A DNA stretch of 43,954 bases, taken from assembly GCA_017307865.1 (NCBI GenBank), contig JAFKGE010000043.1, positions 1 to 43,954 on the forward strand. Reading direction: 5' to 3'. Position 1 is the stretch's first letter. Each line of letters starts with the position of its first letter. Positions 24,384 through 34,645 of the stretch are shown here, one piece after another. The stretch is from Burkholderiales bacterium. Lineage in GTDB: Bacteria > Pseudomonadota > Gammaproteobacteria > Burkholderiales > Burkholderiaceae_C. A model generated the notes under the pieces. The model saw nothing but the letters and a program-made list of their open reading frames with translations, ran no database searches and had not been told where the DNA came from. Position numbers and translations under genes: made by a program.

Positions 24384-26209
24384 CACACTTCCTCCATCAC
24401 GCCGCCGAGATAGGCTTCCTGGACCTGGGGATTGCTCTTGATTTCATCGGGCGTGCCTTCGACCAGCAGGCGCCCTTCCTGCAGCACCGTCACCTTGCTG
24501 ACCAGCTCGAACAGCGAGTCCATGTCGTGGTCGATGATGACCAGCGTGCGGCCCTGCGCGATGGACCGGAGCAGCGCCACGGTCTCGACGCGCTCCTCCG
24601 CGCTCATGCCGGCCAGGGGCTCGTCGAGCAGCAGCAGGCTGGGGGTGGTGGCCAGCGCCAGACCGATTTCCAGCCGACGCTTTTCGCCGTAGGCCAGTTC
24701 GGAGACATGCGTGTCCAGGCGCTCGGTCAGGTGCACCAGCGCCGCGGTGCCGGCCACGTGCGCATCCAGCTTGGGTACCTTGTGCAGGTCCTTGAACAGG
24801 TCGAGCTTGAACTTGCCGCGCAGTTCGCCGAGCGCGGCGATTTCCAGGTTCTGGCGCACCGTCAGCTTCTCAAACAACTGGTTGATCTGGTAGCTCTTGG
24901 TCAGGCCCAGCTGGCAGGCGTCGATCACGCCCATGCCGGTGATGTCGCGCCCGTCGAACACGATCTTGCCGCTGGTGGGCTGCACCTCGCAGGTGAGCAT
25001 CTTGAAGAAGGTGCTTTTGCCGGCGCCGTTCGGGCCGATGATGCCGCGAATCTCGCCGTGATCAACGCTGAAGTTGATGTCGCTGTTGGCCAGCAGGCCG
25101 CCGTAGCGCTTGGTCAGGCCGGTCGCCTGCAGGATCGGTCCCTCGTGCGTCCGCGTGTCCTTGCGCGCCGCCTGCATGTCAGCCGTGTCGGCGCTGCTCG
25201 CCTGGGTGGGCTGAGGAGTCGCTGCCACCTTGGCCGACTTGGGCCACACCAGATGCCACAGGTCGATGATCGCTCCCGCCAGGCCGCGGCGCAGGAACAC
25301 CACCAGCAGCACGAACACCACGCCCAGGATCAACCGCCAGGCAGCGCCCAGCTTCAGGGTGACCTGGAAGAAGTCGCTCAGATAAAGCCACACGGCAGCG
25401 CCCAACAGGGGGCCGAACAGCGTGCCGGCACCGCCGATGGCCGTCTGCATGACGATCTCGCCCGAGGTGGCGAACATGAAGGCGTCGGGCGGCATGAAGC
25501 CCTGCATCATGCCCAGCAAGCCACCGGCGAAACCGGCGTACATCGCGGCGACGACGAACACCGCCAGCTTGTATTTGCGGATGTCATGCCCCAGCGCCTC
25601 CGCCCGCAGCGGGTTCTCGCGAATCGCGCGCAGCACCAGCCCGAAGGGCGAACGCACGATGCGCAAGGCCAGCGCCAGCGCCACGAAATACCAGAAGGCG
25701 AAGAACACGTACATCGACAGGTTGCTGTCGAACTCGAGCGTGGTGAAACCCAGGCTCACGCTGGGCGTGGGCACCCCGGCCAAGCCGTTCTCGCCGCCGG
25801 TGAAGTCGGACAGCGGATTGAACTCGAGGTAGAAGAACACCTCGGCAATGGCCACGGTGATCATGGCAAAGTAGATGCCGGTGCGCCGCAGCGCCACCAA
25901 GCCCACCAGGTAGCCCAGCACGCCGGCGGCGATGGTGCCGATCAGCAGCGCGAACAGGGTGTTCTGCATCGACGTCTGCGTCAGCAGGTAGGCGGCGAAC
26001 ATGCCGCCCGAACCGAAGAAGGCCGACTGGCCGAACGACAGCAGCCCGGTGTAGCCGAACAACAGGTCGAAGCCGATGCCGACCATGCCCCAGATGAGGA
26101 TCCGGTTGATGGTCGTCGGCGTGAAACCCAGGTGCGGCAGCACGAACGGCGCCGCGATCAGGGCGAGAATCGTCAGTACCTCGGCACGGTATGGAAATGG
26201 TCTGCGCAT
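24383..26209 (-). CDS. Fused LivM permease - LivG ATPase
   Basis: A single 608-residue protein. About residues 1-330 are a LivM-type inner-membrane permease with many hydrophobic helices and the RAIRENPLRAEALGHD loop that docks the ATPase. A short Ala/Thr-rich linker (around 330-350) follows, then a LivG-type ATPase with Walker A GPNGAGKST, signature YGEKRRLE and Walker B LLLLDEP. Such fusions occur in Burkholderiales. ATG 26209 is preferred because AGGGTGG lies 8 bp before it. A GTG at 26236 overlaps the livH end but has no better site. Confidence 0.92.
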
Positions 26210-26228
26210 CGAAAAATCCACCCTGTTC

Positions 26229-27104
26229 TTATTCACGGCCCACCGCGCCCAGCAGACCGCGGGGACGGAACATCAGCACCAGCGTCATCACCACGAAGAG
26301 CACGACGTAGGAATACGCGGGGTTGATCATCGAGGTCAGGCTGATCAACTCGCCGGCGATCAGGCCACCCAGCACGGCGCCCGGGAACGAACCGACGCCT
26401 CCGATCACCACCACGACAAAGGTTTGCACCAGGATCGCTTCGCCCACGTCCGGCGCCAGCGACACCACCGGCGCGTTCACGATACCGGCAAAGCCCGCGG
26501 CCATGGCGCCGATGCCGAACACCAGCATGAACACGCGATAGACGTTGATGCCCAGCGAATCGACCATCACCGCGTCCTCGATGCCGGCGCGCACGATCAT
26601 GCCGATGCGCGTTCGATAGAGCACGAAATAAAGCGCCAGCAAGGCGACCGTGACGATGGCCAGCAGGCCGATGCGGTAGGTCGGATAAACCATGAAACCC
26701 AGGTTGGTGATGCCCATCAGCGGCCCCGGTGGCGGCACTGCCTTGGACAGGCTGCCAAAGGCAAAGCGCACCAGTTCCACCATCACGATGCTCAGGCCGA
26801 AGGTCACCAGCAGCTGGTCTTCGGGTGGACGCGAGTAGAAGTGGCGGATGATGACCCGCTCGATCACGATGCCGACCAGCATCACGAACAGCGCGCCGCA
26901 GATCACGGCGACGACGAAGGAGTTGGTGTAGGTGAACGCCACCCAACCGGCGTAACCACCCAGCATGAACATCGCGCCATGCGCGAGGTTGAGCACGCCC
27001 AGCGTGCCGTAGATGATCGTCAGGCCAGAGGAAATCAGCGCCAACAGGGCGCCGAGCACCAGCCCGTTGAACAGTTGTGAAATGAAGTTGGCCCAGTTAA
27101 GCAC
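26229..27104 (-). CDS. livH: Branched-chain amino acid type ABC permease LivH
   Basis: A 291-residue membrane protein of the LivH family. It begins (GTG start) LNWANFISQLFNGLVLGALL and contains GLTIIYGTLGVLNLAHGAMF and the C-terminal GGVGSFPGAVLGGLIAGELI. Length is normal. GGACGG lies about 8 bp before the GTG. The gene is separated from the binding-protein gene by 172 bp holding three hairpins, and is followed by livMG. Confidence 0.92.
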   Translation of the reverse strand: MLNWANFISQLFNGLVLGALLALISSGLTIIYGTLGVLNLAHGAMFMLGGYAGWVAFTYTNSFVVAVICGALFVMLVGIVIERVIIRHFYSRPPEDQLLVTFGLSIVMVELVRFAFGSLSKAVPPPGPLMGITNLGFMVYPTYRIGLLAIVTVALLALYFVLYRTRIGMIVRAGIEDAVMVDSLGINVYRVFMLVFGIGAMAAGFAGIVNAPVVSLAPDVGEAILVQTFVVVVIGGVGSFPGAVLGGLIAGELISLTSMINPAYSYVVLFVVMTLVLMFRPRGLLGAVGRE

Positions 27105-27164
27105 GCGCGACCGTCCTGATGCTGGTTGGTGAAATGTGAGTCAGGCAGGCGCGAATGTGGCGCT

Positions 27165-27263
27165 GCGATCGGCCCGACGGCAACCGATCGCACGCGGCTT
27201 CGCCGCCCGACATGACGGCAAGAGACAACCGGACCCATCGCCCGCACAGAAGCGGGCGATGGG
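27165..27263 (-). promoter_or_regulatory. Three stem-loops between the binding-protein gene and livH
   Basis: In transcript order: CCCATCGCCCGC/GCGGGCGATGGG (27234-27245 with 27252-27263, 12 bp perfect, loop of 6), GCGGC/GCCGC (27194-27206, loop TTC), and GCGATCGG/CCGATCGC (27165-27172 with 27184-27191). The first starts 13 bp past the binding-protein stop and has no T tract. Such hairpins usually protect the upstream mRNA or reduce read-through, so that binding protein exceeds permease. Confidence 0.65.
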
Positions 27264-27276
27264 ATCCGGATGGTGG

Positions 27277-28641
27277 TCAGGTGTAGCTGCCGAGCTTGCA
27301 GCCGAAGGCCGTGGGCGACTGGATCACATCTTCGCCCTTCTGCGTGTCGACCACCGTCCAGAAGTCCTCGGGGTTCTTCATGTCCTTCTTGGCCTTGCCG
27401 CGAACGACGAACACCGGGCGCACGCACTGGTGATCCTCGGGCCGGTAGTAGACGTCGCCAAACAGCGACGGCATCTTCTCGCCCTTCTCCCACTGCTTGA
27501 TCACGTCGGGCGGATAGAAGCTGCCGGCCTCGGTGACCATGCGTGCCCAGTGGGCAAAACTGACGTAGGCATTTTCAGCCCCCCACTCCGGGGCGTAGCC
27601 ATACTTCTTGCGGAAGGCGTCGACGAACTCCTTGGCCATCGGATACTTGTCCTCCAGCTCCCACCAGAATTCGGTGGCGGCAAACACGCCTTCGCTGATG
27701 TCCACCCCGGCTTCCTTGGCGAAGAACGGGATCTGGTAGGGCAGCACCAGGGTCATCTTGGGCAGCAGGCCGAACTGCTTGGCCTGCTGGCTCGACAGCA
27801 CGGCGTCGCGGCCCCAGTTGACGTTCATCAGGAACTCGGCGCCCGAGTTGGCGATGTTGGTCAGGTACTGGCTGAAATCCTGCGTGCCCAGCGGCGAAAC
27901 CTGGTTGGTCACCGTCGTCCAGCCGCCCTTTTCCTTCAGGTATTTCTCGGTCGACGCCGTCGTCGTGTGACCGTAGGTGTAGTCGGGCGTCATGAACGCC
28001 ATCTTGCGGTTCTTGCCGAAGGTCTTGACCAGGATCGGGCCGATGGAATTGGCCGCCATCTCGCCGAAATACCCCTGGCGGAAGCCGTAGCGCACGCAGT
28101 CCTTGCCGGTGGTGTCGTTGGAGCCCGAGATGCCGGGCATGTACATGAGCTTTTCGCGATCGCAGAACTTGTTCAGCGCCACGGCTACGGCCGACGAGGT
28201 CGAACCCGTTGCCAGGATGATCTTGTTCTGGTTGATGAAGGTCTGGATCGACTGCACCGCCTGGTTGGGCTTGGCCGCCGAGTCGGCCGAGACCAGCGCA
28301 ACCTTCTTGCCGAGCACGCCCTTGCTGATCTTGGGCGCGATTTTCTTCATCAACGGATGGTCCGTGTTCATGTGCTCCACGGCCAGTTCCCAGCCCTTGA
28401 GCTCGTCGGCGCCCTGCACCGCGTAGGTGCCGGTCAGCGGCACCGCCGCACCGATGTACACCGTGTCGCCTTGCGAGCCGGCCGGCCAGGTGCCCATGGC
28501 GGGCTTGTCGGCGGCAAACGCCCACTGCACGCCACCCACGCTGGCCAGCACGCCGGCGCCAGCCGCCTGCGCGCCGCGCTTCAGCGCACCGCGGCGCGAC
28601 AGGGCAAAAGCGCCCTCGTGTTCAGCTTCAAACTTCGACAT
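27277..28641 (-). CDS. ABC transporter substrate-binding protein (branched-chain amino acid type)
   Basis: A 454-residue periplasmic binding protein of the LivJ-like family. The N terminus has SRRGALKRGAQAAGAGVLAS, a twin-arginine-type signal with cleavage probably after a nearby AFA. IGAAVPLTGTYAVQGADELKG is the start of the mature fold. The ligand cannot be read; such systems carry amino acids, amides or short-chain acids. AAGGAG lies well placed before ATG 28641. The open frame upstream of it is not signal-like. First gene of the operon, and its own 3' hairpins may raise its level. Confidence 0.9.
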   Translation of the reverse strand: MSKFEAEHEGAFALSRRGALKRGAQAAGAGVLASVGGVQWAFAADKPAMGTWPAGSQGDTVYIGAAVPLTGTYAVQGADELKGWELAVEHMNTDHPLMKKIAPKISKGVLGKKVALVSADSAAKPNQAVQSIQTFINQNKIILATGSTSSAVAVALNKFCDREKLMYMPGISGSNDTTGKDCVRYGFRQGYFGEMAANSIGPILVKTFGKNRKMAFMTPDYTYGHTTTASTEKYLKEKGGWTTVTNQVSPLGTQDFSQYLTNIANSGAEFLMNVNWGRDAVLSSQQAKQFGLLPKMTLVLPYQIPFFAKEAGVDISEGVFAATEFWWELEDKYPMAKEFVDAFRKKYGYAPEWGAENAYVSFAHWARMVTEAGSFYPPDVIKQWEKGEKMPSLFGDVYYRPEDHQCVRPVFVVRGKAKKDMKNPEDFWTVVDTQKGEDVIQSPTAFGCKLGSYT

Positions 28642-28949
28642 ATCGACAGTCTCCTTTCGTGACTTCTTGAACCGGTTGCGGGGCAGCGCCCACCGCCGCC
28701 CCGAACGCCTGGCATGCCGAACGCGGCCGCCAAGCCCACCGGAACCGCACCATTGCAGCAACCCATTGAAGGCGGATCGAACACCCGCCCTTCAGGTCAA
28801 GTCATGATGTATTGCCAAATGTAGGTCTGTGCAAGACCACAGCAAAAGCTCGAAAACCCTGAACAAAATCAGCTGTTTGCCCCATGATTTGTCAGGCACC
28901 TGTAAGACTTGGCGCGACGGGAGTCATCGAGGCCGAGCCGATTTCAGGC
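28642..28949. other. Gene-free region upstream of the transporter operon
   Basis: 308 bp with no supported gene. The part from about 28800 to 28880 is AT-rich compared with its surroundings and probably holds the transporter promoter on the minus strand. A -35-like TTGCAC can be seen there, but no good -10 box, so no promoter is called. No terminator for the SDR gene was clear. Confidence 0.4.
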
Positions 28950-29708
28950 TCACTTGGGTGCCAGACGGATGGCGCCGTCCAGGCGAATCACCTCGCCGTT
29001 GAGCATGTCGTTTTCCAGGATGTGGCGCACCAGCTTGGCGTAGTCCTCGGGCGTGCCCAGGCGGCTCGGGAAGGGCACGCCGGCGGCCAGCGCGTCCTGC
29101 ACCTCCTTGGGCATGCCGAACAGCATGGGCGTGCCGAAGATGCCGGGCGCGATGGTCATGTTGCGGATGCCGCTGCGCGCCAGGTCGCGCGCGATCGGCA
29201 GCGTCATGCCCACCACCCCGCCCTTGCTGGCCGCGTAGGCCGCTTGGCCGATCTGGCCGTCGTAGGCGGCGACGCTGGCGGTCGAAATCAGCACGCCGCG
29301 CTCGCCGGTGGCCTCGGGCTCGTTGCGGCTCATCGCGTCGGCGGCCAGGCGGATCATGTTGAAGCTGCCCACCAGGTTGACCATGATGGTGCGGGTGTAG
29401 ACGTCGAGCCGGTGCGGCCCGTTCTTGCCCACGGTCTTTTCGGCCGGGGCGATGCCGGCGCAGTTGACCAGGCCGGCCAGCTTGCCCAGCGACGTGGCCT
29501 TGGCCACCACGGCCTGGCCGTCGGCCTCGCTGCTGACGTCGCACCTCATGAAGGCGCCGCCGATCTCGCGCGCCACGGCCTCGCCCTTGTCGGCCTGCAT
29601 GTCGGCGATGACCACCTTGGCCCCCTCGCCTGCCAGCATGCGCGCCGTGCCTTCGCCCAGGCCCGATGCGCCGCCCGTGACGATGAAAACCTTGCCCTTG
29701 ATCTGCAT
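28950..29708 (-). CDS. Type II 3-hydroxyacyl-CoA dehydrogenase (SDR)
   Basis: A 252-residue classical SDR. The cofactor loop is [16 protein letters not shown] takes the place of NNAG, and the active site is Ser in [11 protein letters not shown] and YAASK. It resembles HSD10/HADH2-type enzymes, which oxidise (S)-3-hydroxyacyl-CoA with NAD, by the PGIFGTPML block and the [14 protein letters not shown] terminus. A fatty- or branched-acid role fits the family; the direct partner here is not seen. It is divergent from fdoG. Its ATG is preceded by GGAGCATTCC, a fair ribosome site. Confidence 0.9.
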   Translation of the reverse strand: MQIKGKVFIVTGGASGLGEGTARMLAGEGAKVVIADMQADKGEAVAREIGGAFMRCDVSSEADGQAVVAKATSLGKLAGLVNCAGIAPAEKTVGKNGPHRLDVYTRTIMVNLVGSFNMIRLAADAMSRNEPEATGERGVLISTASVAAYDGQIGQAAYAASKGGVVGMTLPIARDLARSGIRNMTIAPGIFGTPMLFGMPKEVQDALAAGVPFPSRLGTPEDYAKLVRHILENDMLNGEVIRLDGAIRLAPK

Positions 29709-29939
29709 GGAATGCTCCTGTCTGTTGGTGCGATGAAATCCGCATTATTGGCGCGGCCGGGATGGGTCGAGCCGCGCGCGGCAACCCCGCCGCAGCCTTC
29801 GGCATTCGCACGAACGTTCGATTGAGGGTTAACCTTAGGTAGTGGAAATCCCGACCCGCGCCTAGACTGTCGCTCAATGCATCCAAAAAGGGCGCATCTC
29901 GAGCTCTGGGCGGTGCATGGCAATGAGGAGAAAACGTCC
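29709..29939. promoter_or_regulatory. Divergent region between the SDR gene and fdoG, with palindromes
   Basis: CGAACGTTCG (29811-29820) is a perfect 10-bp palindrome and GGTTAACC (29827-29834) another perfect 8-bp one just after it. They may be operator sites for a regulator of either gene. No sigma-70 pair was convincing. GAGGAG 9-10 bp before 29940 is the fdoG ribosome site. Confidence 0.4.
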
Positions 29940-32900
29940 ATGGACATGAACCGGCGCCAGTTTTTCCGCGTGAGCGGGGCTGGCTTGGCGGCGTCCAGCC
30001 TGGTGGCCCTGGGGTTCTCACCCACGGCGGCGCTGGCTGAAACACGCGCCTTCAAGCTGACCCACGCCACCCTCTCGCGCAGCATCTGCCCCTACTGCTC
30101 CGTCAGCTGCGGCATGATGATCTACAAGCTGGGCGACGAGGCCAAGAACGTGCACGAGCGCGTGATCCACATCGAGGGCGACCCCGACAACCCCGTCAGC
30201 CGCGGCTCGCTGTGCCCCAAGGGCTCGGGCGTGCTGGACATGATCAACTCGCCCGGCCGCGTCAAGTACCCGTCCGTGCGCGAGCCTGGCGGCAAGGAGT
30301 GGAAACGCATCAGTTGGGACGAGGCGCTCACGCGCATCGCCAAGCTGATGAAGGACGACCGCGACGCCAACTTCCAGGCCAAGAACGCGGCCGGCACCAC
30401 GGTCAACCGCTGGACCACCACCGGTTTCCTGATGTGCAGTTCATCCTCCAACGAGTCCAGCTACATCACGGTGAAGGTGGCGCGCGGCTTGGGGATGGTG
30501 GGGATCGATACACAAGCACGCGTCTGACACGCGCCGACGGTGTCCAGTCTGGGCCCGACTTTCGGTCGCGGAGCGATGACCAACTCGTGGACCGACATCC
30601 GCAACACGGATCTCGTTCTTGTCATGGGCGGCAACGCCGCCGAAGCCCACCCCGTCGGCTTCAAGTGGGTGGTGGAGGCCATGGAAAAGCGCAAGGCCAA
30701 GCTGATCTCGGTCGATCCGCGCTTCAACCGCACCTCGGCGGTGGCCGATTTCTATGCGCCGCTGCGAAACGGCACCGACATCGCCTTCCTGGGCGGCGTC
30801 ATCAACTGGCTTTTGAGCAACGACAAGATTCACCACGAATACGTCAAGTTCAACACCGACGCCACCTTCCTGACCAAGCCCGGCTTCAATCTTGAAAACG
30901 GCCTGTTCAGCGGCTACGACGAGGCCAAGCGCAAGTACGACAAGTCCACCTGGGGCTACCAGCTGGACGAGAACGGCTACGTGAAGGTCGATGACACCAT
31001 GCAGGATCCGGCCTGCGTGCTGCAGCAGCTCAAGAAGCACTACAGCCGCTACACGCCCGAGATGGTCAGCAAGATCTGCGGCACGCCCAAGGACAAGTTC
31101 CTCAAGGTATGCGAGATGCTGGGCGAGATGTCGGCGCCCGACAAGACCAGCACCATCCTGTATGCGCTGGGCTGGACGCAGCACACCGTGGGCAGCCAGA
31201 ACATCCGCACCATGGCCATGATCCAGCTGCTGCTGGGCAACATCGGCCGGCCGGGCGGCGGCGTCAACGCGCTGCGCGGGCACTCCAACGTGCAGGGCGT
31301 GACCGACATGAACGCCTATGCCGAGGTGTTCTCGGGCTACCTGAGCGCGCCCACCGACAGCGACGACACGTACGAAAAGTACATGAAGCGCTGCACGCCC
31401 AAGCCCATGCGGCCCAACCAGTTCAACTACTGGAGCAACTTCCCGCGCTTCTTCAACAGCCTGATGAAGTCCTACTTCGGCAAGGCCGCCACGCCGGAGA
31501 ACAACTTCTGCTACGACTGGGTGCCCAAGCTGGAGGGCGGCTTCGACGCCATGCACCTGTTCGAGCTGATGCACCAGGGCAAGATGAACGGCTTCCTGTC
31601 GCAAGGCTTCAACCCCCTGGCCACGGTGCCCAACAAGAACAAGCTGTCGGCGGCGCTGGCCAAGCTCAAGTACCTGGTCATCATCGACCCGTTGGAGACC
31701 GAAACCTCCGAGTTCTGGCAAAACCACGGCGCGTTCAACGACGCCAAGCCCGAGAACATCCAGACCGAGGTGTTTCGCCTGCCCAGCAACTGCTTTGCCG
31801 AGGAAGAAGGCAGCCTGACCAACTCCAGCCGCGTGGCGATCTGGAAAGAGGCCTCCATCGGCCTGCCCGGCGAGGCCAAGGTCGACTCGGAGATCATGGC
31901 CCTGCTGTTCGTCAAGCTGCGCGAGATGTACGCCAAGGACGGCGGCGCCTTCCCCGACCCGATCGCAGGCCTGGCCTGGGACTACGTGCGGCCCACCGAG
32001 CCATCGTCGGCCGAGCTGCTGCGCGAGATCAACGGCAAGGCGCTGGCCGACGTGCTGGCGCCCGCCGATCCCAACAACCCGACCGCCCCGCGCGCGGTGC
32101 TGGTCAAGGCCGGGCAGCAGTTGCCGGGCTTCGCCATGCTGCGCGACGACGGCTCCACGGCCTGCGGCAACTGGCTGTACTCGGGCGCCTGGACCGAGGC
32201 CGGCAACATGACGGCGCGGCGCAGCCTGGACGACCCGACGGGCCTGGGCGTTTACCAGAACTTCGGCTTTGCCTGGCCGGCCAACCGGCGCATCCTGTAC
32301 AACCGCGCCAGCGCCGACCCCAACGGCAAGCCCTGGGCACCCAACAAGAGGTACGAGTACTGGAACGGCAAGTCCTGGGGCGGCGCCGACGTGCCGGACA
32401 TGATGCCCACGGCCGCGCCCGACATGGGCATGGGCTCGTTCATCATGAACCCCGAGGGCGTGGCGCGCCTGCACGCCATGGGCATGACCGAGGGGCCTTT
32501 CCCCGAGCACTACGAGCCGTTCGAAACGCCCATCGGCGTCAACCCCCTGCACCCCGACAACCCCAAGGCGCTGAGCAATCCCTGCGCCCGCGTGTTCAAG
32601 GGCGACATGGACGCCTTCGGCAAGAAGGAGGAGTTCCCCTACTCGGCCACCACCTACCGGCTGACCGAGCACTTCCACCTCTGGACCAAGCACGCCAGGC
32701 TCAACGCCATCATTCAGCCCGAGGCCTTTGTCGAGATCAGCGAGGAGCTGGCCAAGGAAAAGGGCATCAAGCTGGGCGACAGCGTCAAGGTCAGCAGCAA
32801 CCGCGGGCACATCGTGGCCAAGGCGGTGGTCACCAAGCGCATCAAACCCTGGGACGTGAACGACCAGAAGGTGCACCTGGTGGGCATTCCCTTCCACTGG

Positions 32901-33020
32901 GGCTTCAAGGGGCAGACCAAGAACGGCTACATCGCCAACACGCTGACGCCCTTCGTGGGCGATGCCAACTCGCAGACGCCGGAGTTCAAGGCGTTCCTCG
33001 TGAACATTGAAAAGGTGTAG
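29940..33020 (+). CDS. fdoG: Formate dehydrogenase (FDH-O/N type) catalytic subunit, selenoprotein
   Basis: The gene reads as one 1026-residue protein when the in-frame TGA at 30525-30527 (codon 196) is decoded as selenocysteine. E. coli FdnG/FdoG also carry Sec at 196. Residues around it (QARV-Sec-HAPTV, then [13 protein letters not shown]) match that family. The N terminus has a twin-arginine signal ([12 protein letters not shown]). The [4Fe-4S] ligands are in [11 protein letters not shown] and SLCPKG. Bis-MGD and molybdenum or tungsten complete the site. Formate is oxidised on the periplasmic side and electrons pass to FdoH. GAGGAG lies 9 bp before ATG 29940. The TGA is not a frameshift: the frame is the same on both sides and a SECIS follows. 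Confidence 0.95.
30528..30569 (+). promoter_or_regulatory. Bacterial SECIS element in fdoG
   Basis: After the UGA come 11 bases and then the apical hairpin: GG (30539-30540) pairs with CC (30555-30556), U30541 is bulged, GUCC (30542-30545) pairs with GGGC (30551-30554), and the loop is AGUCU. Below it CCGA (30534-30537) pairs with UCGG (30562-30565) and GCG with CGC. The bulged U, the GU in the loop and the 11-base spacing are the known requirements for SelB binding in E. coli. Confidence 0.92.
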
Positions 33021-33022
33021 CC

Positions 33023-33937
33023 ATGTCAAGCCTGCAAACCCAGGACGTGGTTGCCCGCTCGGCCACCACAACCCCATCGCCGCAGGCACGTTCGCACGTG
33101 CCCGAGGTCGCCAAGCTCATCGACGTCTCCAAGTGCATCGGCTGCAAGGCCTGCCAGGTGGCGTGCATGGAATGGAACGACCTGCGCGACGACGTCGGCA
33201 CCAACCTCGGCGTCTACACCAACCCGATGGACCTGACGGCCCAGTCGTGGACCCTGATGCGCTTCTACGAGGTCGAGCCCGAGCCCAATCACCTCGAATG
33301 GCTGATCCGCAAGGACGGCTGCATGCACTGCGACGACCCGGGCTGCCTGAAGGCCTGCCCCTCGCCCGGCGCCATCGTCAAGTACGCCAACGGCATCGTC
33401 GACTTCATCAGCGAGCACTGCATCGGCTGCGGCTACTGCATCAAGGGCTGCCCGTTCGACATCCCGCGCATGAACCCGGTGGACAACAAGGTCTACAAGT
33501 GCACCCTGTGCTCCGACCGCGTGGGCGTGGGCCTGGAGCCGTCCTGCGTCAAGGCCTGCCCCACCGGCGCCATCACCTTCGGCCCCAAGGACGACATGGT
33601 GAGCTACGCCGAGCAACGCGCGGCCGACCTGAAGGAGCGCGGCTTCCAGAACGCCGGCCTGTACAACCCGGCCGGCGTGGGCGGCACGCACGTCATGTAC
33701 GTGCTCAAGCACGCCGACCAGCCGGCGCTGACGGGCCTGCCCGCCAACCCCAGTGTCAGCCCCTGGGTGTCGCTGTGGAAGGGCGTGTCCAAGCCGGTCG
33801 GCCTGGCCGTCATGGCCGGCGCCGCCTTTGCCGGCTGGTTCCACTACCTGCGCAAGGGCCCGCTGGAAGTGTCGGAAGAAGACGAAGCCGCCGCCGCCGC
33901 CGAGGCGCAGGACAGCACCCAAGGAGAGCCGCGATGA
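33023..33937 (+). CDS. fdoH: Formate dehydrogenase iron-sulfur (beta) subunit
   Basis: A 304-residue electron-transfer subunit with four [4Fe-4S] cluster motifs: [11 protein letters not shown] near residue 38, [26 protein letters not shown] and [22 protein letters not shown] single hydrophobic helix near residue 265 ([14 protein letters not shown]) anchors it to the membrane, as in FdnH. It lies 2 bp after fdoG and its stop overlaps the fdoI start as ATGA. It passes electrons from FdoG to the cytochrome subunit. Confidence 0.95.
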   Translation: MSSLQTQDVVARSATTTPSPQARSHVPEVAKLIDVSKCIGCKACQVACMEWNDLRDDVGTNLGVYTNPMDLTAQSWTLMRFYEVEPEPNHLEWLIRKDGCMHCDDPGCLKACPSPGAIVKYANGIVDFISEHCIGCGYCIKGCPFDIPRMNPVDNKVYKCTLCSDRVGVGLEPSCVKACPTGAITFGPKDDMVSYAEQRAADLKERGFQNAGLYNPAGVGGTHVMYVLKHADQPALTGLPANPSVSPWVSLWKGVSKPVGLAVMAGAAFAGWFHYLRKGPLEVSEEDEAAAAAEAQDSTQGEPR

Positions 33938-34581
33938 AAAAGCTCCAACTGCAGCGCTACAGCGCCGGCCAGCGCTCCAACCACTGGGCCGTCGTCACCT
34001 GCTTCGTGCTCGCGGCCGTCTCGGGCTTCGCGCTGTTTCATCCGGCGCTGTTCTGGCTGACGGCGCTGGTGGGCGGGCCGCAATGGGCGCGCATCCTGCA
34101 CCCGTACCTGGGCATCGCCATGTTCGTGCTGTTCCTGGGCCTGTTCTTCGCCTTTGCCGGCGCCAACATCTGGCGCAAGGAAGACTCGCAGTGGCTGGGC
34201 TCGGCCGGCAAGCTGATATCCGAGGGCAATGCGGCGCAGATGCCACCGATCGGCAAGTACAACGGCGGGCAAAAGCTGGTGTTCTGGCTGTTCGCCCTGT
34301 GCCTGATCGTGCTGCTGGTCACCGGCGCGCTGTTCTGGCAGGCCTGGTTCGCGCCCAGTGTGCCGATCTGGCTGCAGCGCATCGCCGTGGTGCTGCATGC
34401 GCTGGCGGCCTTCGGCCTGGTGCTCACGGTCATCGTGCACGCCTATGCGGCCATCTGGGTGAAGGGCACCGTGCAGGCCATGACGCGCGGCACCGTCAGC
34501 GCCGGCTGGGCGCGCCACCACCACCCGCTGTGGTACCGTGACCAGGTGCAGGGCCGCTCGGCCAAGGCCCCGTCCAAGTGA
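33934..34581 (+). CDS. fdoI: Formate dehydrogenase cytochrome b556 (gamma) subunit
   Basis: A 215-residue membrane protein with four hydrophobic helices, typical of FdnI/FdoI. Heme-ligand histidines can be placed in the first helix region (SNHWAVV), in HPYLG and in the last helices (VVLHALAAF and [10 protein letters not shown]). It hands electrons to quinone. The start is set by the ATGA overlap with fdoH, with AAGGAGAG just upstream. Confidence 0.94.
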   Translation: MKKLQLQRYSAGQRSNHWAVVTCFVLAAVSGFALFHPALFWLTALVGGPQWARILHPYLGIAMFVLFLGLFFAFAGANIWRKEDSQWLGSAGKLISEGNAAQMPPIGKYNGGQKLVFWLFALCLIVLLVTGALFWQAWFAPSVPIWLQRIAVVLHALAAFGLVLTVIVHAYAAIWVKGTVQAMTRGTVSAGWARHHHPLWYRDQVQGRSAKAPSK

Positions 34582-34645
34582 GCTTGTATCAACCACCCCT
34601 CGACCCGGCCGGCCGGTGCCCGCATCGGCGGCCGTTTGCATTGCC

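Noticed and set aside
30525-30527. fdoG as a pseudogene or two genes split by TGA
   Set aside because: The frame is the same on both sides, the position equals Sec196 of E. coli FdnG, a SECIS follows, and selA, selB and selC are downstream.
30441-33089. An 882-codon open frame on the minus strand
   Set aside because: It is antisense to fdoG, has no recognisable domain and is explained by the strong GC bias at third positions of fdoG.
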